Notes: generated by a model not told the origin, from the letters alone. A stretch of 21,244 nt of DNA from Chara braunii (GCA_003427395.1 BFEA01000103.1:2644535-2665778), one strand, 5' to 3'. Positions 8,274 through 18,188 are shown, counted from the stretch's first letter. Translations and numbers: made by a program.

Positions 8274-8552
8274 AAAAAAAGGCCTCAAAGGCCATTCGGT
8301 CTATAGATTCAACAGGTAATTGAATTGATTGGCTTCAAAATGAACTCAGGTGTGTATTTCAACAGTTTTGGGGTGTACCAACTGAGCTAGGCCCGTTGGT
8401 ACAACAAAATCAGAGAAGTTGACCTGCACTCCCTGGTACCTTCCGGTTTGCATTCCTTTGCTCCTGTTGCCGCCTGGTGGTCTCGAACTTGAACCTGCCG
8501 CATCCAAAGGAAGTGTCGTAACTACTGCGCTAACCTCTTTGTTGGTATGGTC
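8274..8552 (-). mobile_element. tRNA-headed SINE-like unit with two box A motifs
   Basis: On the minus strand the head carries a perfect box A TAGCGCAGTAG (8522-8532) and, 32 nt on, a perfect box B AGTTCGAGACC (8479-8489), the internal Pol III promoter of a tRNA. About 90 nt later a second perfect box A, TAGCTCAGTTGG (8378-8389), lies inside an 8-bp inverted repeat (GTACCAAC 8375-8382 with GTTGGTAC 8395-8402), with only a degraded box B after it. The unit appears to end with the stem-loop GGCCT-TTG-AGGCC (8281-8293) followed by seven T on the minus strand (8274-8280), which resembles a Pol III stop. Target duplications were not found, so the outer limits are approximate. It could be one composite SINE or two fused heads. 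Confidence 0.6.
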
Positions 8553-9289
8553 CCTCCCAAAGATCCTCATACAACCCCAAAGAAGCGAGAACTGAAGCCG
8601 CACCGGAGTCATTGGAGATGGCCTAGGGCCTACAGGCTGTCGGTTCTGCAGTAGAAAAACCTTAAATAGTTGTGCCTTCAGCGTATGGTGGAGAGGTCGA
8701 CTTTTTTTCCTGGGTGGTTAGGCAAAGGGCCTCACTTTCACTCACGGCGGGCCTGGCTAGCCGGACCCGGTCCCATTACAAAATCAAGCAAAAGAAAAGT
8801 AAAAAAAATGCAATCCGAGATAAAGAACTGAACCTACGGGGCCAGGGATCCGCAAACTCAGGTACTCGCTGCATCCCATCTAGGCACAACGTGTACCGAT
8901 CTCGCACCTACTCGTTATGTTTACCGAAGTGCCACACAATAAGCCCTCAGATATTAGATAGCCCCACGACAATGGTCGAAGCGGAGGCTAAAACACGAGT
9001 GCCCCATGCACGTGGTAAGACTAATCAACCTAGATCAGCGCACACTCTTGTCAAGGGCCTACCGATTGCTTGGGTCGACGACTATTCAGTCACCTATCAC
9101 ACAATGCAATAATGCGCGCTCACACATACACATTACTCACCGTCGATCTCTACCTCGACAGAGGTCGTCGAGGTGCACACGTGGATCACGCCTCACGCAA
9201 TCACACCCCGTCATGTGCAACCTAAAAAAACAACGGCAAATACCGACAACGAGACAACGATATATGTCGTTGAACTCATTGGAACAGTA
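8553..9289. other. No intact gene; low-information flank of the Harbinger relic
   Basis: The plus-strand open frame 8672-9112 (146 codons) is the longest in the window but shows no motif, and its lysine-rich middle comes from an A-rich run. The minus strand of 9100-9289 could hold the remaining C-terminal part of the transposase relic, but I see only fragments there and no clear catalytic Glu motif. Confidence 0.35.
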
Positions 9290-9670
9290 AAGTGTTTCAC
9301 AGTATACGAGAGTCATGAGCTCTGCTAGACAACCACGTTGCGATGTCAAGAAAATGATAATTATCATTAACAACCATATCCTGAACCACGCTATAGTTGT
9401 AGGTTTTTTTTAATAATCTTCAGGGAATACATCCTTCTCTGCAAGTCGTTGAATGGCGACATGTGTGCAGTGGATCATGCCTACGTGAAAAAGGAGACCA
9501 TGCATTTTGAACGACAAAGCAACCTCCTCCCCACCTCTCTATCGCCTTCCTCTCGGAACTATAACGGAGAATCACGAATAACGTGCTCTTTGATAAGCGT
9601 TCTCAAGCGCATCAGTCTGGCAAAGGGGACCCTCTCATGCCATGTAAAGCAGGATTCGATATTATCGTGA
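9290..9670 (-). pseudogene. PIF/Harbinger-type DDE transposase remnant
   Basis: Two minus-strand blocks match the core of PIF/Harbinger (HARBI1/ALP1-like) transposases. Block one (9413-9505) contains GMIHCTHVAI, corresponding to the first catalytic motif GxIDCTH with its Asp changed to His, followed by EKDVFPEDY. Block two (9300-9398) contains NYSVVQDMV, then HFLDIATW and AHDSRIL, the strongly conserved second Asp motif. The blocks are in different frames, with an A8 run between them at the shift. A stop follows DSRIL. Upstream, 9505-9670 continues as protein-like sequence in the first frame with one stop. The third catalytic residue is not visible. Inactive. Confidence 0.7.
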
Positions 9671-11000
9671 AAAATAGGAGGAACTTCGTCCCTGCGGCCT
9701 AGTGTGCTTGCTATATCTCTCACGAGTCCCTACAGTAGGATATGGTCCCGATACTGATATGAAAATCCAGAACCGAAGACCAAAACCAAACTTGAAATCC
9801 GATAGTTGTGTAGGACCCTCAACCCCTCAGGTCCTTCAAATCGCTCCTTCGCTCTGCTACAACAAGCTGGCTTCAAATCTAGAACTTGTTGCCACATAGT
9901 TAAGTACGTTTACCAATTTGAGCTAAGCTCATGTCCGAGGTAGGCTAACGCAAAATCAATTATAAATGGTGCCTCGCTCAGGCCTAGTCCTAGCGACTTG
10001 GACCAAGGTCATATGCAACTAAATTCACAGTCATCCCCTTCGACACCACACATACAAGGTTTCAGGGCCATGCCTCGACCGCCGAGAACCTTGCGCGAGT
10101 CACTTACTACGACCAAAATCCAACCTTTCCCTTGTGCATGCCGTTCGCTGCCCATACTAAAGGCTCTACCAGGTTACTTCCGACGCAATCTTGCCCACAC
10201 ATTCGATTTCTCTCGATCCGATCTTGCCAAGCCTATGCCTTGGCTGCACAACACACCGTCGAGCGACAGACCGAAGGTCACACATCCAGTGTGAGATGAA
10301 ATCCGGCCTTGCCACCAACGCATGCGAATAACGCTTTATCGGTAACGAACCCCACTTATCGGATATGATAAAATTACACAGATAAAATAAAAATATGCCA
10401 AACCAAAAAAATATAATCAAAGTATAAATGAACAAAAATAAATAAAATAGGCGCAGTAAAAACGTCACGAACGTTGCGTCCTCATGCCAGAGCGCTCACC
10501 ATGCCTTAATCAAGAAAGACTTGTACCATTCACGGGCAACCTTGATGCGAACTAATAAGAGGCCACTGACTCAACCGCCTCGTAGCGGTCATGTCCCATA
10601 GCCAATTGGCCATACATGGCCTGGGGAACGCCCTGGGCCTGATGGCGAAGGCTACGCCAAACCATCATCTCACAGAATATACCGAGGTGGCCGTTGACAC
10701 TCAGTCCCACACGCACACGAGGCAAGCACGTGGTAATCCTAACCAACAAAAAACCGTCATTTGCTTGCGTCACTGCGCAAGATCGTCGGTCGTCAAGCGA
10801 TTCATATGGTTAATACGTGGTTTCATTTACGAAAAACTTTTCACCGAAACTGCAAACTTTTGCGATTTTTTGTTTATATATATATGCTGTAGGGTATATT
10901 TGTATCATTTTTTGGCATATTTTGACCAGTAACGAAAAAATTGACAAAAACATCCAATTCAGATAGAAATTTGACGAACTCCGAAAGTTACTCCGAATAG
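9671..11000. other. No recognisable gene
   Basis: Several open frames of 65-113 codons occur on both strands (for example 9998-10294 and 10591-10932 on plus) but none shows a motif I recognise. The stretch 10360-10460 is very AT-rich. Parts may belong to the flanks of the Harbinger element, but I found no terminal repeats to prove this. Confidence 0.4.
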
Positions 11001-11690
11001 GGTTTCATAGTGCATTTGCGTTTTTTTTTAGTTTTTTTTTTAATGTTTTTATTATGCTTTGCATTGTTTCTTCGCAAAATTTCGATAATATTGCTCATGG
11101 TAAGGAGGCGAACACGCGCAAATTTATGGTCTTCCATTAACCATCTCTCTCGATGTCCAAACCGCCACTCATCACGCATTGCTGTAATGTGCGCCCACAT
11201 AAAATTTATAGTCCTAATCCTACTCACTTTTCCACTACAACGGCAACGGCTTGGGTGAGTGCCGCATAAAATAGCGCAACACCGTCTCATCAAGCGTCAT
11301 GGACGCACCTCCCGCAACCTGGTAAGGGTATTCAATACAACAATGTTGTCGGAACAAATCCTCTTACAAGGGTATATGTCTGTATTTTTACATACGACAC
11401 TCGAACAGAATAACAAAAATTTCCACGATGTTCGATCAACTACGCCTTGGTCAACCCAAATATGAGATCCCGCAAAGATGATTGTTTTTTACTACAAAAC
11501 CTGTACGTGTTTGCGGAGAGGTGCAGAAGATCAAAGATGGTGTTGTTTCCATACTTCTTTACCACTGAACCCTTCAGATTTGGATGCTCAAAATCCAAGC
11601 CTTGATACCAAAGGTTAACAGACCGTACCTGTTAACCATTTGTGACCAAAGCGTAGTAGCGTATGATCGATTCGGCCCAAGGATTGCAAG
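11001..11690. other. No recognisable gene; one hairpin
   Basis: The minus strand of 10988-11293 has a 101-codon open frame rich in Arg and Met with no identifiable domain. At 11613-11637 GGTTAACAG and CTGTTAACC form a perfect 9-bp inverted repeat with a 7-nt loop. Confidence 0.45.
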
Positions 11691-12560
11691 AAAGGCAATA
11701 TGGCAAGGCAAAAGGAAGAACGAGGGTAACGAGGGACAAACAATGTACAGAGAAAAAAAAAAGGAAAAAAAAAACACTGGCTTGGTAAATTGAAAGAAAG
11801 CATGTGAGTGCTAACATGAAAGCGAGCGCGTTAGCAAGCAACTAAGCAAGCACGAGAGCAATAATGATGCGAACAAGTGCAAAATGCAAGTACACAAGTG
11901 GTGGCGTGACTGCAAACATGTAAACGAGGGCATGCATGCAAACACAAGCATGGGCAAAAATGCGTGAGATCATGAATGCGAATGCAACCGTAAGTGAACG
12001 CTAACTAACACGATAGCGAGGAACGAAGCGAGTTAAGGGCAACAAGCGCTAGTATGAAAATAAGCAAGCGAGTGAGAGGAAACGCAAGCTAACGAAGTGA
12101 GCACTAGTATGAAATCAAGTAAGCACACATCAGCATGAGCGGGAACCAGTCGTCGCAGCAGTAAGCAAGTAGACACGAGGAGGAGTGTCAGCGAGTGTGA
12201 ATATGAGCAGAAAAGATAAGAGAAGGGGAAGGGCGAAAAAACACGAGGACGAAAAAAAACGGGAGTGAGAGCGAGCAAGATCATGAGCAGGAGTTGAGAA
12301 TACGAGTTGCACGCGATTGTGAAGGAACGAGATCTTAAGCAAGGGAACAATCTGGGGTAACAAACATGGGAAAACAAAGCGAGAGTGGTCTCGTCGGTAA
12401 GCAAAACTATGAATGTGAGAACAAGTGTGAATCGAGGGAGACGTTCCTAATGGGTACCGAACGGAGAGAGGGAGGAAAAAAAAGATCAAGAAAGAGAGTA
12501 AGGAAAAAAAAAGAAAAACGTGAGATCACGAATATAAAGGAGGGCAGGGTGATCTCGAGG
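11691..12560 (+). repeat. Long purine-biased tract with degenerate GCAAGC/GCGAG motifs
   Basis: The plus strand is roughly 70-80 percent A+G in the lines I counted (12001-12060, 12181-12300, 12421-12540). Short motifs such as GCAAGC, GCGAG and AACGA recur. A unit containing CTAGTATGAAA occurs at about 12050 and 12105, both followed by AAGCAAGC-like sequence, so part of the tract is a degenerate tandem repeat with a step near 55 bp. The overlapping minus-strand open frames are rich in Ser, Leu and Phe because of this bias and are not credible genes. Confidence 0.7.
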
Positions 12561-12974
12561 AACACAACGATCGTTTTTCCTTGAACACAACGCACCCTCA
12601 TTTTGGTTGTATGTGACCGACGGTATAACTTGTATGCATTCGTTATTAGGCAGGGGATTTGATGGGAAGTAGGGGAACACGTGATTTCGTGAGAGGGAGT
12701 GAAGAGTAGAAAAGTCAGGGAAAGAGACACCTATTGGCAGTTGAGGACGAGGTCGATTGGAAGAGTTATCGAGACTTTGTGCTTTAGGGATGCACCACAC
12801 TTGCTTTTGTGGAGACCGATTTGACACAGGGAAAGAGAGAGGAGGAACTTGTTGGAAATTGTGACAAATCACTATCCTGTTAGAGTAAAAGATGTTAGAT
12901 CTCAAATATACCCTGCTTTCTTTTTTCTTTTCTGTTTCTCACTTACAATTACTAATTTTTTTAAAATACATTTC
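12561..12974. other. No gene seen
   Basis: Still somewhat purine-rich on the plus strand until about 12860, then AT-rich up to the foldback element. The open frame on the minus strand across 12486-12905 is a continuation of the composition bias. Confidence 0.45.
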
Positions 12975-13339
12975 TAGGTAGCACCCCGTACGCGTACGAA
13001 GGGCGTATACGTACGTATTTCGGCGTACGCATACGGATCCACAGTCATGCGTACATGTACGTAAGAAAATGATATTAAAAAAAAAAACAAAAACAAATAT
13101 TGTGCAAAGAATACAAACATCTTTTGTCTGGAGTCATACCCAAATTCTCAACCACAATCAATTCTATTTAAAAATTAATTAAAACCCTAATTAAGATTTG
13201 TTCGGTGTGGTTGTATTTTGTGTTTTTCTTAGTGCGTATTAATTAGGAATAGTGGGGTGCGTTTCTTCTTGATGTTTTTTTAGAGCGGGTGTCCGGTGAA
13301 TTGGCAATTTTTTTTTTGAAAGACTGATTTTCTACAGGG

Positions 13340-13400
13340 GCGGGGCTCCAACCCACAAGGCAGGTTTGGAGACCTAACGACCCATGAATCTGCAACTCTT
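13340..13400 (-). other. tRNA-like relic
   Basis: On the minus strand, box B-like GGTTGGAGCCC (13343-13353) is one base from consensus, and CTCCAAA (13365-13371) matches a tRNA anticodon loop of the Trp type. The D-arm and box A side is degraded. It is probably a SINE head or tRNA pseudogene inserted in, or captured by, the foldback element. Confidence 0.4.
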
Positions 13401-13570
13401 TGACATTGTACGTTTGCGTTGGGCAGTGGGCCATAATTAAACTATTGCTTGTATTTAAGAAAAAAAAAAAACTTAACGAAAACTCCAAAAAAATATATAT
13501 ATATTTTTTAATATTTTTTTATAATTTTTAATTATATGATATATATATATTTTTTTAGTTTCTGATTTTT

Positions 13571-13795
13571 TTCTCGAGTTTGATTGGAAACTCGAGGACG
13601 ACTCTCAGACGAGTGTTGTTTGTATCATGATACTGCATAACATATATTTATTACATAATTTTATTTTTTATTTTTTTGTTTTTATTTTTTAATTGTTTTA
13701 ATTTATTCGTTTTTTAACTCCAGTTTGGTGTAGAATTTTGAGATGAGTCTCCGACAAAAGTTGTTTGAAATATCATTTCGCATAACACACTTTGT
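13571..13795. repeat. Internal imperfect duplication of about 140-bp step, with hairpin
   Basis: 13571-13650 and 13711-13790 share the order of a CGAGTTTG/CCAGTTTG block, GA-GACTCTC or GAGTCTCCGAC, GTTGTTTG, ATATC/ATGAT, then GCATAACA. The first copy opens with a perfect hairpin, CTCGAGTTT 13573-13581 with AAACTCGAG 13588-13596. Confidence 0.6.
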
Positions 13796-13822
13796 TTTTT
13801 TTTTTTTTTTTTTTTTTTTTTA
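13794..13822 (+). repeat. Poly(T) run
   Basis: An almost unbroken T run immediately left of the right GTACG-rich end of the foldback element. Confidence 0.95.
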
Positions 13823-13926
13823 CGTATTCCCACGTACGGGAGTACGCCCGTGCGTGTACGTGTTGCGTACATGAATATATGTACGGGTGTAGGAGCAACC
13901 TGCGTACACGCACGTCGTACTACCTA

Positions 13927-14265
13927 AATATATTTTTCTTTATTTTTTACTTTTTTAGGTTGCTCGAAGGTATGTGCAAGGATAAAGTAAACGAGTAGTA
14001 AAACGAGGGATACACCGAACGACTACGTCTCACACGACGATCTAACTCACAAGGAAGTAGGCGGGTACTTTAAAGTCACGACGAAGTGTCATTTCGGTCA
14101 ATCGATTAACATTCCGACATTCACATTTGTCCTTCCATTTTTTGTGACAAATTGTGCACATATTTCTGTTTGGCTTGCTGGACTCGGCTTCCAAACTAGT
14201 CATCACGCTTCCTGCTAGCACTGCCATCCCGCTTCCCTCCTTGGGATTGTTATCATTTCTCATGC
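13927..14265. other. No identified gene; short Cys-containing frame
   Basis: A minus-strand open frame (14042-14263) contains CTICHKKWKDKCECR, a Cys-rich patch that could be a broken zinc finger, but spacing does not match a family I know. I make no functional call. Confidence 0.3.
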
Positions 14266-14289
14266 TCGAAAATTATTATTTTATTATTA

Positions 14290-14323
<34 letters not shown>

Positions 14324-14327
14324 TTTC
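14266..14327 (+). repeat. (ATT)n microsatellite
   Basis: ATT/TTA trinucleotide repeat with two TTTT interruptions near its left end. Confidence 0.95.
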
Positions 14328-14646
14328 ATTTTCTTGCCTCAATCGTTGATTTTTTGGCAGTGACCAGTAGTCCTGGTTGAATAGAAGGTCAAAGAGCATG
14401 TGAAATATATTGACATTTAGTCATATTGCGAGTCTGATGCATTGAGACATTGAGGCAAAGTGCACATACAACGATCCGCACAATAACACAGAGTAGGCTA
14501 GAAGAGAATAACTAACGAGAGGGGAACAAGAAGGGCGATGTGTGAGGGAGATAACGTAAAATAAAAAGTACGGTGAGAACAAAGAAGGGTTTCAGTGTGG
14601 GAAAGACACGGAAAGAGAAAGAAGCCTTACACTACATACCAGTCAA

Positions 14647-14698
14647 TCTTTGTCATTCAACCTTCTGATGAGTCCATGAAAGTTCGAGGAAACAGTCG
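14647..14698 (+). ncRNA. Hammerhead ribozyme-like motif, copy 2 (degenerate)
   Basis: CTGATGA at 14665-14671 and GAAACAGTC at 14689-14697 repeat the core of copy 1. The bases between (GTC, TGAA, GT, GA) align with copy 1 at the same spacing, and the CAACCT stem I loop is shared. The cleavage triplet GTC (14652-14654) is intact here. Stem II has lost its closing pair (GAG instead of GAC at 14686-14688), and stem III is reduced to about three pairs near the core, one of them a wobble. The two copies have damage at different positions, so they appear to derive from a common functional ancestor. Likely inactive. Confidence 0.5.
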
Positions 14699-14711
14699 AA
14701 CACATTTAAAA

Positions 14712-15003
14712 TGATATTTTGTTAAAACTGATATCTTTTTCCAAATTCACAAAATTGAGCATAAAAAAAAACAACATTTTTTAGTATTTTTTTGTACCCA
14801 TGACGTCAGATGATCAGATCATAGGGTGTCGTGGCGACTCCCGATGATCTGACCATTGGATGTATTTTAACGGTACTTTACGTTGAGGTACATCAGATGG
14901 ACAAAGTGAGATAACCACTTTCTCCCCCGATGAGCAATGAAATTTTGACTAAGTTCACTTTCGTGAATTTAGAAAAAAATGTCAGTTTTAACGAAATGTC
15001 AGT
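14712..15003. mobile_element. MITE with TIRs of about 50 bp and a hairpin centre
   Basis: The left end, from 14712, contains TTTTGTTAAAACTGATAT and later AAATTCACAAAATTGA. The right end read in reverse complement gives TTTCGTTAAAACTGACAT and AAATTCACGAAAGTGA, so the ends match over about 50 bp at roughly 80-85 percent. The centre is itself a long hairpin at 14815-14851: CAGATCATAGGG pairs with CCCGATGATCTG (11 of 12), and inside it GTCG pairs with CGAC around TGG. The whole element can fold back. No coding capacity. Size and structure fit a non-autonomous DNA transposon; target duplication not resolved. The left TIR starts 14 bases after the second hammerhead-like motif. Confidence 0.75.
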
Positions 15004-16200
15004 TGTTGTGCCTGTTTGTGGAGTTATGCGCAACGAAGATAACAACTTGTGTGCACACACCAAACGAGTAAGGAAAACTTGCTTTTAAAACAACGTGACG
15101 TTATATTCACTGTTCAAACAACTTTCATAACAATGATTTCATCCAACATTTCGATTGTTTCTATGGGTAATTCATTTTATTTTATTTTATTTTGTTTATT
15201 TCATGAGCCAATCATTTCAAACCTTCCATCTATGTGTCCAAATCTCAGTGCATTTTGAGAGTTGATGCAAAAATTTGAGATCAATCTCTACTCGGACATA
15301 AAACTTTTCTTAATCCATGCACTTGTTTAGACTGTATTTTTTCTTGAACCGGTTTGCGGCAGCAAAAACTAGGTGTTATTGGGAGGGGGTATAACTACTT
15401 TGAACTAACGACTAAGCAAACACGTGAGTCGAGTAAAATGCGAAAAAAACATCAGGTGGAAGAAACGAAGACGAAGGGGGACAGTGAAAGAGTGAAAAAA
15501 ATAAAAGATTAAGCTCTAGCTGAAAGATATCAACTTCAAGAGGCTAGGATATAACTCTGTAAAACCTAGTGAAGGCATACTCACACTGAATTTTATTTCA
15601 ACTAACCTAGAATGTAGCTGCAGTTGAATATATTGACTAGATAAAATTCATGTTTCTCTATATTTTCGTTTCTTTGGTTTAATTCTTGTTTTCTCAAGTT
15701 TAATTCTACTAACATGCATGTGGTACATCACTTGATCAAGGTGTATTCCACTTTGGATGAGTTTGAAGCTTTGGTCAGCCTTGTATGCCGACTGCAACAA
15801 AAATAAACTGTAAAAATAAAATATCGATTTAACTATGCAATATTATTTTGGACAAAAGAAAGTTACTGGCTGTAGACTGCAATTGGTAGCTACTATAGTT
15901 CATTGTTACTGTTCACTGCTGCTAACAACGACTGACTATTATTGACAAAAAAAATGTACATCTACACATTGGTACTATTGTGATTACATGCCACTACTGC
16001 TTGCTGTTGCAGGAGAACTCCAACTTTTTTCTATTGTTGGTTACGAACACATTTTTTTATGAATTTTTATTTTGTTTGGTTATGCCAAATGCTTTGAAAA
16101 TTTATGGGCATGTAATCTACATCATATAAAATTCACCAAAGAAAATTGTCTCGTTCCGAAAATAATTTTTGACAGAGCCCGAACTTTAGGAAGTTCAACC
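15004..16200. other. No gene seen; contains copy 2 of a dispersed motif
   Basis: AT-rich DNA. GTGAAGGCATACTCACACT at 15569-15587 (17 of 19 identical to 8019-8037) is followed by AATGTAG and CTGCAGTTG (15618-15626), the same order as in the first copy. Otherwise no protein-like frame or RNA pattern was found. Confidence 0.45.
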
Positions 16201-16224
16201 TCCTCATATTCAGTGTAACACCCA

Positions 16225-16260
16225 AACGTTCCATGGGGGTGGAGAACCCCCTCGAATGTT
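16225..16260. repeat. Two-step hairpin
   Basis: AACGTTC 16225-16231 pairs with GAATGTT 16254-16260 (one wobble). Inside, GGGGGT 16235-16240 pairs perfectly with ACCCCC 16246-16251 around GGAGA. The G/C-rich stem stands out in AT-rich DNA. The role is unknown. Confidence 0.7.
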
Positions 16261-16289
16261 CGGAAGTAACTTCGTAGATATATAAATAT

Positions 16290-17330
16290 ATAGTGGTAGA
16301 AAATTCTAGTGTGGGGCACCCTGTTCCTTGTTTAACCCTAGTTTGATTGATATTGAAGGATGGTCGAGAACTCTAGTGTAAGTCTCTCTACTACTTGTGT
16401 GTATGTAAAAATGCATGTGATTGAAAGGTACTGGGATGCTTGTGTGAGTTATCCGATTGCTTGTTTGTGTATGTAAAGATGAATTGTTTACTGTTTATTT
16501 ACATATAATTTGTTTGTATAACATTAAACCGATAGCATTATGCTTCAATATCACTCATCCTATTACCTAACTTGAATTACACTTCACAACATTCAAGAGG
16601 TAGCAGAAAACTCCCATGAGAGTCATCTTGTGAGTGTTGAACAATGAATAAATACTGAGATGCTTCAGTGTGAGTTACCTGACTGTTTGTTCACCATTGA
16701 AAGGTAGTGGGATATTTCAGTGTGAGTTGTGTTGCCGCTTGCGTGTATATGTAAATATATGGATCGAATTACTTCTTTGAAAGTACATTGTCCAGTATAT
16801 ACATAATTTATAAGCTCCAGTGTGAGTTGTCTGAGTACATGTATAGTCTAAAAATGCCTTGTTTGAAAGGGTCGTAAGATACAAACCGTAATTCGAGTCA
16901 TCATATTGTTTTTTGAAAGGTCATCATATTACTTTTTTTAAAGTACATTGACTAGTACATACACAGTGATAAGTTATAAACTCCAGTGTGAGTTGTCTGA
17001 GTACGTGTATAATATGAAAATGCCTTGTTTGAAAGAGTCGTATAATACAAACACCAATGCGTGTCATCCTATAATTTAGTTGACTTATATATACTTATAT
17101 ATATAGTTGTGTAGCTGTTGTACTACTTGTGTGTATGTAGATTAAATAGTATTGAAAGAGTAGTTGAAAACTTCAATGTTAGTTATCTGACTACTTGTTT
17201 AAACTTAGATTATCCGATATTCATCAAGTGGTAGAAGACTCTAGTGCAACTCAATCTGCTACTCACGTGTAACAAAAAATAAAACGAAATGACATAACGA
17301 AAAAGAGGTACCCTAGTGTGGGTAGCTCTA
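16290..17330 (+). repeat. Decayed satellite of about 70 bp with a 161-bp duplication
   Basis: The motif CTCCAGTGTGAGTT, followed by CTGA(C/G)TAC, TTGTGTGTATGTAAA and then TTGAAAGG, recurs in varying states near 16302, 16374, 16444, 16669, 16721, 16821, 16984, 17178, 17242 and 17311. Many steps are 64-75 bp or multiples of that, so this is an old tandem array with deletions. Within it, about 16768-16890 and 16929-17050 are much more alike (both with AAAGTACATTG, GAGTTGTCTGAGTAC and AATGCCTTGTTTGAAAG), a younger duplication with a 161-bp step. Confidence 0.7.
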
Positions 17331-17570
17331 CGCGTCATAAAATGAACTAAGAAAATTGAACCGCGAGAAAAAATAATAGAAAAGTTACCCGCATAGACCG
17401 ACTCCTTTTATGAAATTCAAAACTATATGTTAAAGTGTTACATCAACCCATGAATTGATAATTGTTAAACCACCAGTACTTTCGAGCCTGTTTTTGCCGA
17501 CCCTGATTTTCACTGCGCTCCGAGTTTTGCCGAGTCTGGGTTCCACTCCATTTCTTTATAATACTCTCAC

Positions 17571-18150
17571 GGAAAAAAAAAAAAAAAAAAGTTGCGGCCG
17601 TGAAAACTCACAAAACAAGAAAACGAAACAAAGCTTTGGGTGTGATTGTAGTTGTATACATTCTCGGAAGTGTTAGTGTGAGTGTGCCCTCAGTGAGGGC
17701 ATCTTAGCCTCGTGACCAGGTTGTCAGATTCCAGAAACTCAAAACAAAAAAAATAAGACAGAAACACGGATTCGGCCGTTAAAATGGCAAGATACATTCC
17801 CGTAAGTGCCAGTGTGATCAAGGTTACAATCCTTTGAGGGAACACAGCTCGAGCAGATCACGGATTCAGATTGTCAGATTCAAAAAAAAAAAAACAAGAA
17901 AAAAAAAACGAAAACACGGATTCGGCCTTGAAAACAGCTGGATACATCAGGGTTACAGTCATATGAGGAAACGCAGCTAGAGCAGATCACGGATTCCGCC
18001 CTGCCTCGTTGGCAGAGGACGCATAACAAACAAAAGAGAAATAAAAAAGAAAAAACAAGAAGTTTCATAATGTGACGGTCTTCGTTGTAAGATGCATTCA
18101 AGACAGTGAAGACGGCCTCCTAGACTACCCTGTCTGACATCATTGCAGTA
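17571..18150 (+). repeat. 150-bp tandem repeat, about 4 units
   Basis: TTGTCAGATT occurs at 17721 and 17871, exactly 150 bp apart, with a degenerate start of another unit at 18009 and a partial first unit before 17721. Each unit has an A-rich block, CACGGATTCGGCC, a GATACATTC block, AGTGTGATCA with GGTTACA, and GAGCAGATCACGGATTC. A 15-bp palindrome (GCCCTCA 17686-17692 with TGAGGGC 17694-17700) lies in the first unit. Open frames here are interrupted by the A runs and are not credible genes. Confidence 0.8.
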
Positions 18151-18156
18151 CAAAGG

Positions 18157-18188
<32 letters not shown>
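18157..18188 (+). repeat. Poly(T) run
   Basis: About 30 uninterrupted T directly after the last 150-bp unit; could be a minus-strand retroposon tail, but no body was recognised beside it. Confidence 0.95.

Larger units (their letters stand above)
12975..13926. mobile_element. Foldback element with GTACG-rich ends
   Basis: The left end begins TAGGTAGCAC and the right end finishes GTACTACCTA, so the outermost bases are inverted (TAGGTAGYAC). Each end has about 100 bp crowded with GTACG, CGTACG and GCGTAC motifs (12981-13065 and 13822-13920), while the interior is AT-rich. Flanking AATACATTT (12965-12973) and AATATATTT (13927-13935) could be a 9-bp target duplication with one difference, although the surroundings are AT-rich and one extra C lies at the left junction. 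Clustered subterminal motifs are typical of transposase-binding ends in hAT, CACTA and Mutator-like elements; I cannot choose between these. No transposase is encoded inside. Confidence 0.55.

Noticed and set aside
8672-9112. 146-codon open frame, the longest in the window
   Set aside because: No domain or motif, A-run-derived lysine stretch, and no support from neighbouring sequence.
9170-9490. Similar GTGGATCA(C/T)GCCT motifs near 9181 and 9470
   Set aside because: The similarity does not extend beyond about 20 bases and one copy lies within the transposase relic; likely chance.
11603-11612. Minus-strand TGGTATCAAGG, resembling a tRNA-Met primer-binding site
   Set aside because: Two mismatches to the usual TGGTATCAGAGC, and no LTR end or LTR pair adjoins it.
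12033-12905. Minus-strand open frames of 107-139 codons rich in Ser, Leu and Phe
   Set aside because: Explained by the purine bias of the plus strand; several frames overlap and none has a motif.
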